From positions 155,059,731-155,123,730 of the forward strand of contig JBOZIK010000001.1 in the NCBI GenBank assembly GCA_051453625.1: a DNA stretch of 64,000 nt, written 5' to 3'. A model generated the notes under the pieces. The model did not search any database. It worked only from the letters and a program-made list of their open reading frames with translations, and was not told the origin of the DNA. The position numbers were made by a program, and so were the translations under genes. Positions 60,683 through 64,000 of this stretch are shown piece after piece. Origin of the DNA: Welwitschia mirabilis. Taxonomy: Eukaryota > Gnetophyta > Gnetopsida > Welwitschiales. The number at the start of each line of letters is the position of its first letter. The stretch's first letter is position 1.

Positions 60683-62014
60683 TATTCATGGTAAAATTTG
60701 AGTATACTTTGTATCATGTATTAGTATATAATAATGCAAGATGGTTCTAGGGATACAAATCCTACATGTCCAAATGTAACTTTTACCAATAGGAAACTAG
60801 GGCTTCCATTTGTAGTATAGTCCCAATGTCATCCTTTTTTAGTAATAAACACAGTAATAGACTAGTAAAAACATGCATAGATATAGTTTTCATAACTATC
60901 ACAAAATGATTTCATATTAAAAAGTGATATTTTATTATTACTTAATGACAAAAAATAGAAATAAAGAATAACCTTAAGATTTAGCATGATTACAATAATA
61001 ATGAAATGAATAATCATCAATGCAATCTTACTTTATAATGAAATGAAAATGTTAAGCATTCATTGATAGTTAAACATGATGACATGATCTCATTTATAAT
61101 ATAAGTATTGGTGAAGACTTCAAGTTACCTTATCTTTAATAGCTCATCTTCAGAAGCATGGAAAGTAGAAATAACATCTTAAACACCATCAAAAGAAAAC
61201 ATAAGCCATGAGTTAAAGTAAAAGAATGAAGAAATCATTTAGATAAAATATAAAAAGATCAGCATTCTTTAGCAGAAACTTAGCCATAACGATTACATAT
61301 GAGTATCCACACTTACTATAAAAAATATTATACCAAAGAATATACTATTATTCCTTCCACTTATCAAAAGTATTATAAGTCTGTTGAATAAGCCACACTT
61401 AAAATCAAGAGACTAGACTAAAGAAATAACAATATTTTATTAGAATTAAAGAATAAGTATTACATAAAAGAAAACTCAAGCCAAAGCTTGTAATTTCATG
61501 CTATACACCCTTAAAGATAAGTCAAAAAGAACACATCATGAATCCTCTTCTTAATAATCTCAAAAATTGTGAAAGAGTCAACAATGATCCTAAAAGTAAG
61601 TTATTATGATCTTTTTATACAACAACAAATTAGGATTAGGATTAGCTTTTTGGACATAAGAATTTGTGTAATTTTTAGCCTCTTCAAATTAGATCATTAA
61701 GAAGCTTATTTGACTCAATAGTTAAAATGGAGATTAGAACATAAGAATTAGCTAAAGATTCTAAAGATGACTACTTCCATTATTTACCTAATTAGCATCA
61801 TCGGCTTTCTGTGGTATTTTCTCCTAATTTTATGGCATATGATCTAGAACTCTATTACAAGCCTAAAAAATAATAGTGTGAATGCCAAATATTAGCCAAT
61901 TATATTTTAGTAGCATGAAGAAAAATAAATCATTAAAATGATAATAGTAATAACTTATTTATGCTAAATTAACCTTAATCACTTAAGATAAATATCACCC
62001 TTTGCATTTTATCA
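60683..62014 (-). repeat. 5' LTR of element D
   Basis: On the minus strand it runs from TGATAAAATGCAAAGGGTG (62014) to ACCATGAATA (60683). It is paired with 55653-56990 and holds the intact TATA box at 61611-61620. Confidence 0.8.
61611..61620 (-). promoter_or_regulatory. TATA box of element D 5' LTR
   Basis: The minus strand reads GTATAAAAAG about 400 bases into the LTR. The other LTR has the decayed ATGTAAAAAG (near 56605), and element B has CTATAAAAAG. Confidence 0.6.
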
Positions 62015-62089
62015 CTTTGGTGACACCCAAATAAAAACCACCACTAAGCTTAAGAAGCCTTGAAGAGTATCATAAAATTAAATGGACCT

Positions 62090-62450
62090 AAAGATATTCT
62101 AACTAATAAAAGAACTTGTACATTTCACAATTCTAGCATTGGGGTAAACTAATTAAAATTTATTGTAGATGGGTATGATTATTTTCTAATGTTTATCGTT
62201 TCTAATTTTAATTACCACTTTCATTTAGTACGGTAGTTCTAATTTTCTTTAAATTTTATTATTTATAAGTTTATATTAGTTTATTAGTCCTCTTTGAGAA
62301 ATATACCTTATTGCAGGTTTCAAGATTAGTAGGATATTCTCCCCTCAATTTAGTGGTTGTTTTCTATTTTTAGTCAATATTCTAGTTTTTGTACTATAGA
62401 CTTTTGTTTATTAATAGAAAATGAGCTTTCCTCCAAAAAAAGAAAGGTAT
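62090..62450 (+). repeat. LINE-like 3' tail fragment
   Basis: The segment ends TTTATTAATAGAAAATGAGC, then TTTCCTCC and an A-rich run. This is the style of plant LINE 3' untranslated ends and similar to 12190-12430. No coding part is left, so it is a 5'-truncated copy next to element D. Confidence 0.4.
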
Positions 62451-64000
62451 AAACATTATTTTCTCATACTATTTCTTTTTTAATCCTTCATAGGATCATA
62501 ATCATATTTAATAATTAAAACCATGCATTGAATAATATGTAATATGCATTACAAAAATAAATAACTTTCTATGCATAAAATTTCAAACTTTGGTATGTCA
62601 TAGTGAGATTAGTTTTTTTAAATTCAAATGAATGAGAAAAATATTTTATGATTAAAGTACTTTTACAAATATTAAGAAGGATACAAGTAATGATAAAGTG
62701 GAATCTACATTTTTATTATTACTTAATAGATAAGTGTGCATATGCTTATTATATGCTTATTAGTATTAAGATTAAGCAAATCCTTTAACAAAAAATAGAA
62801 GAAACAAAAAATCATAATTGAATGTAGTACACTCAACCTTTATGATTTCCCCTTCTCCATCAACTACACTAATAATTTATAATTACTAAATTTTTTCACC
62901 TCTTAGACTCGAATAATACACATAAAGATATGAGCAAAATAAAGATGTCAAATGCTATTGATGTACATATTTTATTATTTCTTTGGACCCTCTTTTAAGT
63001 TTTCAATTTATCAATTCCATGTAAGTTGAAGGATTTTATGTAAAATGATGGAGTTATATAATATCTTAATATCTTTTATTTATTAATTTTTTCCTTTAAA
63101 ATTATGAAATATTTTATTGAAAAAATAATTATTATTATTATCATTATTAGTACTCTTATTAATTTATTAATTATAACTCATCAAAAATACCAAAAGTATT
63201 TAAAATCATCAAAAATTAAATTTAATTAGCCAAAAATATTATAGAAAGCTCTATAACTAAAAATCAAGCATAAATATATCTTTGATATTACTTTTAATAA
63301 AATTATGATAACATTCTTCTTTTTAAAAATTAATAATGTTTGCCATAAATTCTTTATCTAAATAAGGTTTCATATTAAAACTCAAACATAAAAAGCATGA
63401 TATAATTTTCTCAGAGATTAACATGTCTAATTTTTAAGAAATAAAATGTCTAAAATATGTGGGATATAATAGAAGAACTTTTTGAAATCTAAAAGTATGA
63501 TGTAAGCAATCCAGATGTGTTAAACTGAATATTGTAGGCTCTTCAACAACTCTTAAATGCATCAATATTTTGCTATCTGATATCTAATATATTTATTACA
63601 TCTTTAGGTAATTAAAAAAATACATTTGATAGAAAAACATTATACACAACCTTTTATGGACAACTTTCATGGTCCTTATGAATTTCAAATAATTCATCAA
63701 TAAAGTTTCCTAGATTGATGGGTTCTATTTGGAAAAATTGAAATAGAGATTAGGCTATAATAACATGCTCATTTTTTATAGACTCAAGAAAAGGGTAAAA
63801 AACAAATATATGTTGTTCTTCCTCTAATTCACTTTACTTATAAAATTTGCATGTTCTATTTTCTCTAGACATATTAATCCATTAATTTATTTCTATTAAA
63901 AAATGATGAGACCCTCAAAATAAATAGAATGATACAATGCAAATTAAATATAATAGACTAATTTAAAAGTTTTATCATAATGTTTTTAGATTTTTATGTA
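62451..64000. other. No gene recognised; possible decayed LTR of the element A family
   Basis: AT-rich DNA. The motif TAAAATATGTGGGATATAATAG near 63452 resembles the element A LTR start (TAAAATATGGGATATAACA, 2615-2633), and upstream sequence is loosely similar. This hints at a third, very decayed LTR copy in the same orientation. No protein words are visible. Confidence 0.35.

Larger units (their letters stand above)
55653..62014 (-). mobile_element. Element D: Athila-like LTR retrotransposon without visible pol
   Basis: Two LTRs of 1338 bp (55653-56990) and 1332 bp (60683-62014) flank a 3.7-kb interior. On the minus strand the 5' LTR carries a GTATAAAAAG TATA box, and the primer site reads as a transition-decayed tRNA-Asp site. 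The polypurine tract GATTAGAGGGTG precedes the 3' LTR start TGATAACATG. The interior shows no gag or pol words, so the element is non-autonomous or gutted. Element B has the same tract and LTR start. Confidence 0.75.

Overview
This is a stretch of a large, strongly AT-rich plant nuclear genome, made almost entirely of old, decayed retrotransposons around one small, apparently intact intron-containing gene. The plant assignment rests on Ty3/gypsy elements with tRNA-iMet-type and Athila-type primer sites, plant-type LINEs, an RTE-type LINE, tRNA-derived SINEs, and short GT-AG introns. CpG is scarce outside 19.5-21.7 kb. Element reading frames are mostly broken by transitions (CAA/CAG to TAA/TAG, CGA to TGA, GAT to AAT), as expected from long deamination of methylated cytosine. 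A very AT-rich gymnosperm, for example a gnetophyte such as Welwitschia, would fit, but the species cannot be proved from the sequence.

Layout. 1-5848: minus-strand Ty3/gypsy element A, with LTRs of about 3.6 kb and only gag inside. 5849-9677: plus-strand LTR-element remnant B with a recognisable polypurine tract and LTR. 9678-17770: mostly unassignable DNA with a LINE-like tail and a SINE-like module. 17770-19090: RTE-type LINE. 19200-22140: the gene (three coding exons, 125 codons) with ACGT-rich promoter and long UTRs, between two converging SINE-like copies. 24029-29190: second copy of the element A LTR, split by a nested LINE. 29200-38407: two full-size but dead L1-type LINEs in opposite orientation, with an unidentified minus-strand transposon ORF between them. 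38718-53222: a 14.5-kb Athila/Tat-like Ty3/gypsy element C (LTR, PBS, gag, PR, RT, RNase H, INT, LTR) that also carries a long extra ORF downstream of the integrase, degenerate tandem repeats and an antisense ORF remnant. 53223-55652: an unidentified decayed plus-strand ORF. 55653-62014: element D, a minus-strand Athila-like element with 1.33-kb LTRs and a 3.7-kb interior without pol. 62015-64000: a LINE tail and uncharacterised AT-rich DNA.

The gene appears to be the only functional unit; everything else looks dead. The features most worth follow-up are the gene with its start codon inside a potential optional intron, the extra coiled-coil/basic ORF of element C, the gag-only structure of element A, and two 100-N gaps flanked by diverged copies of the same sequence, which question the local assembly.
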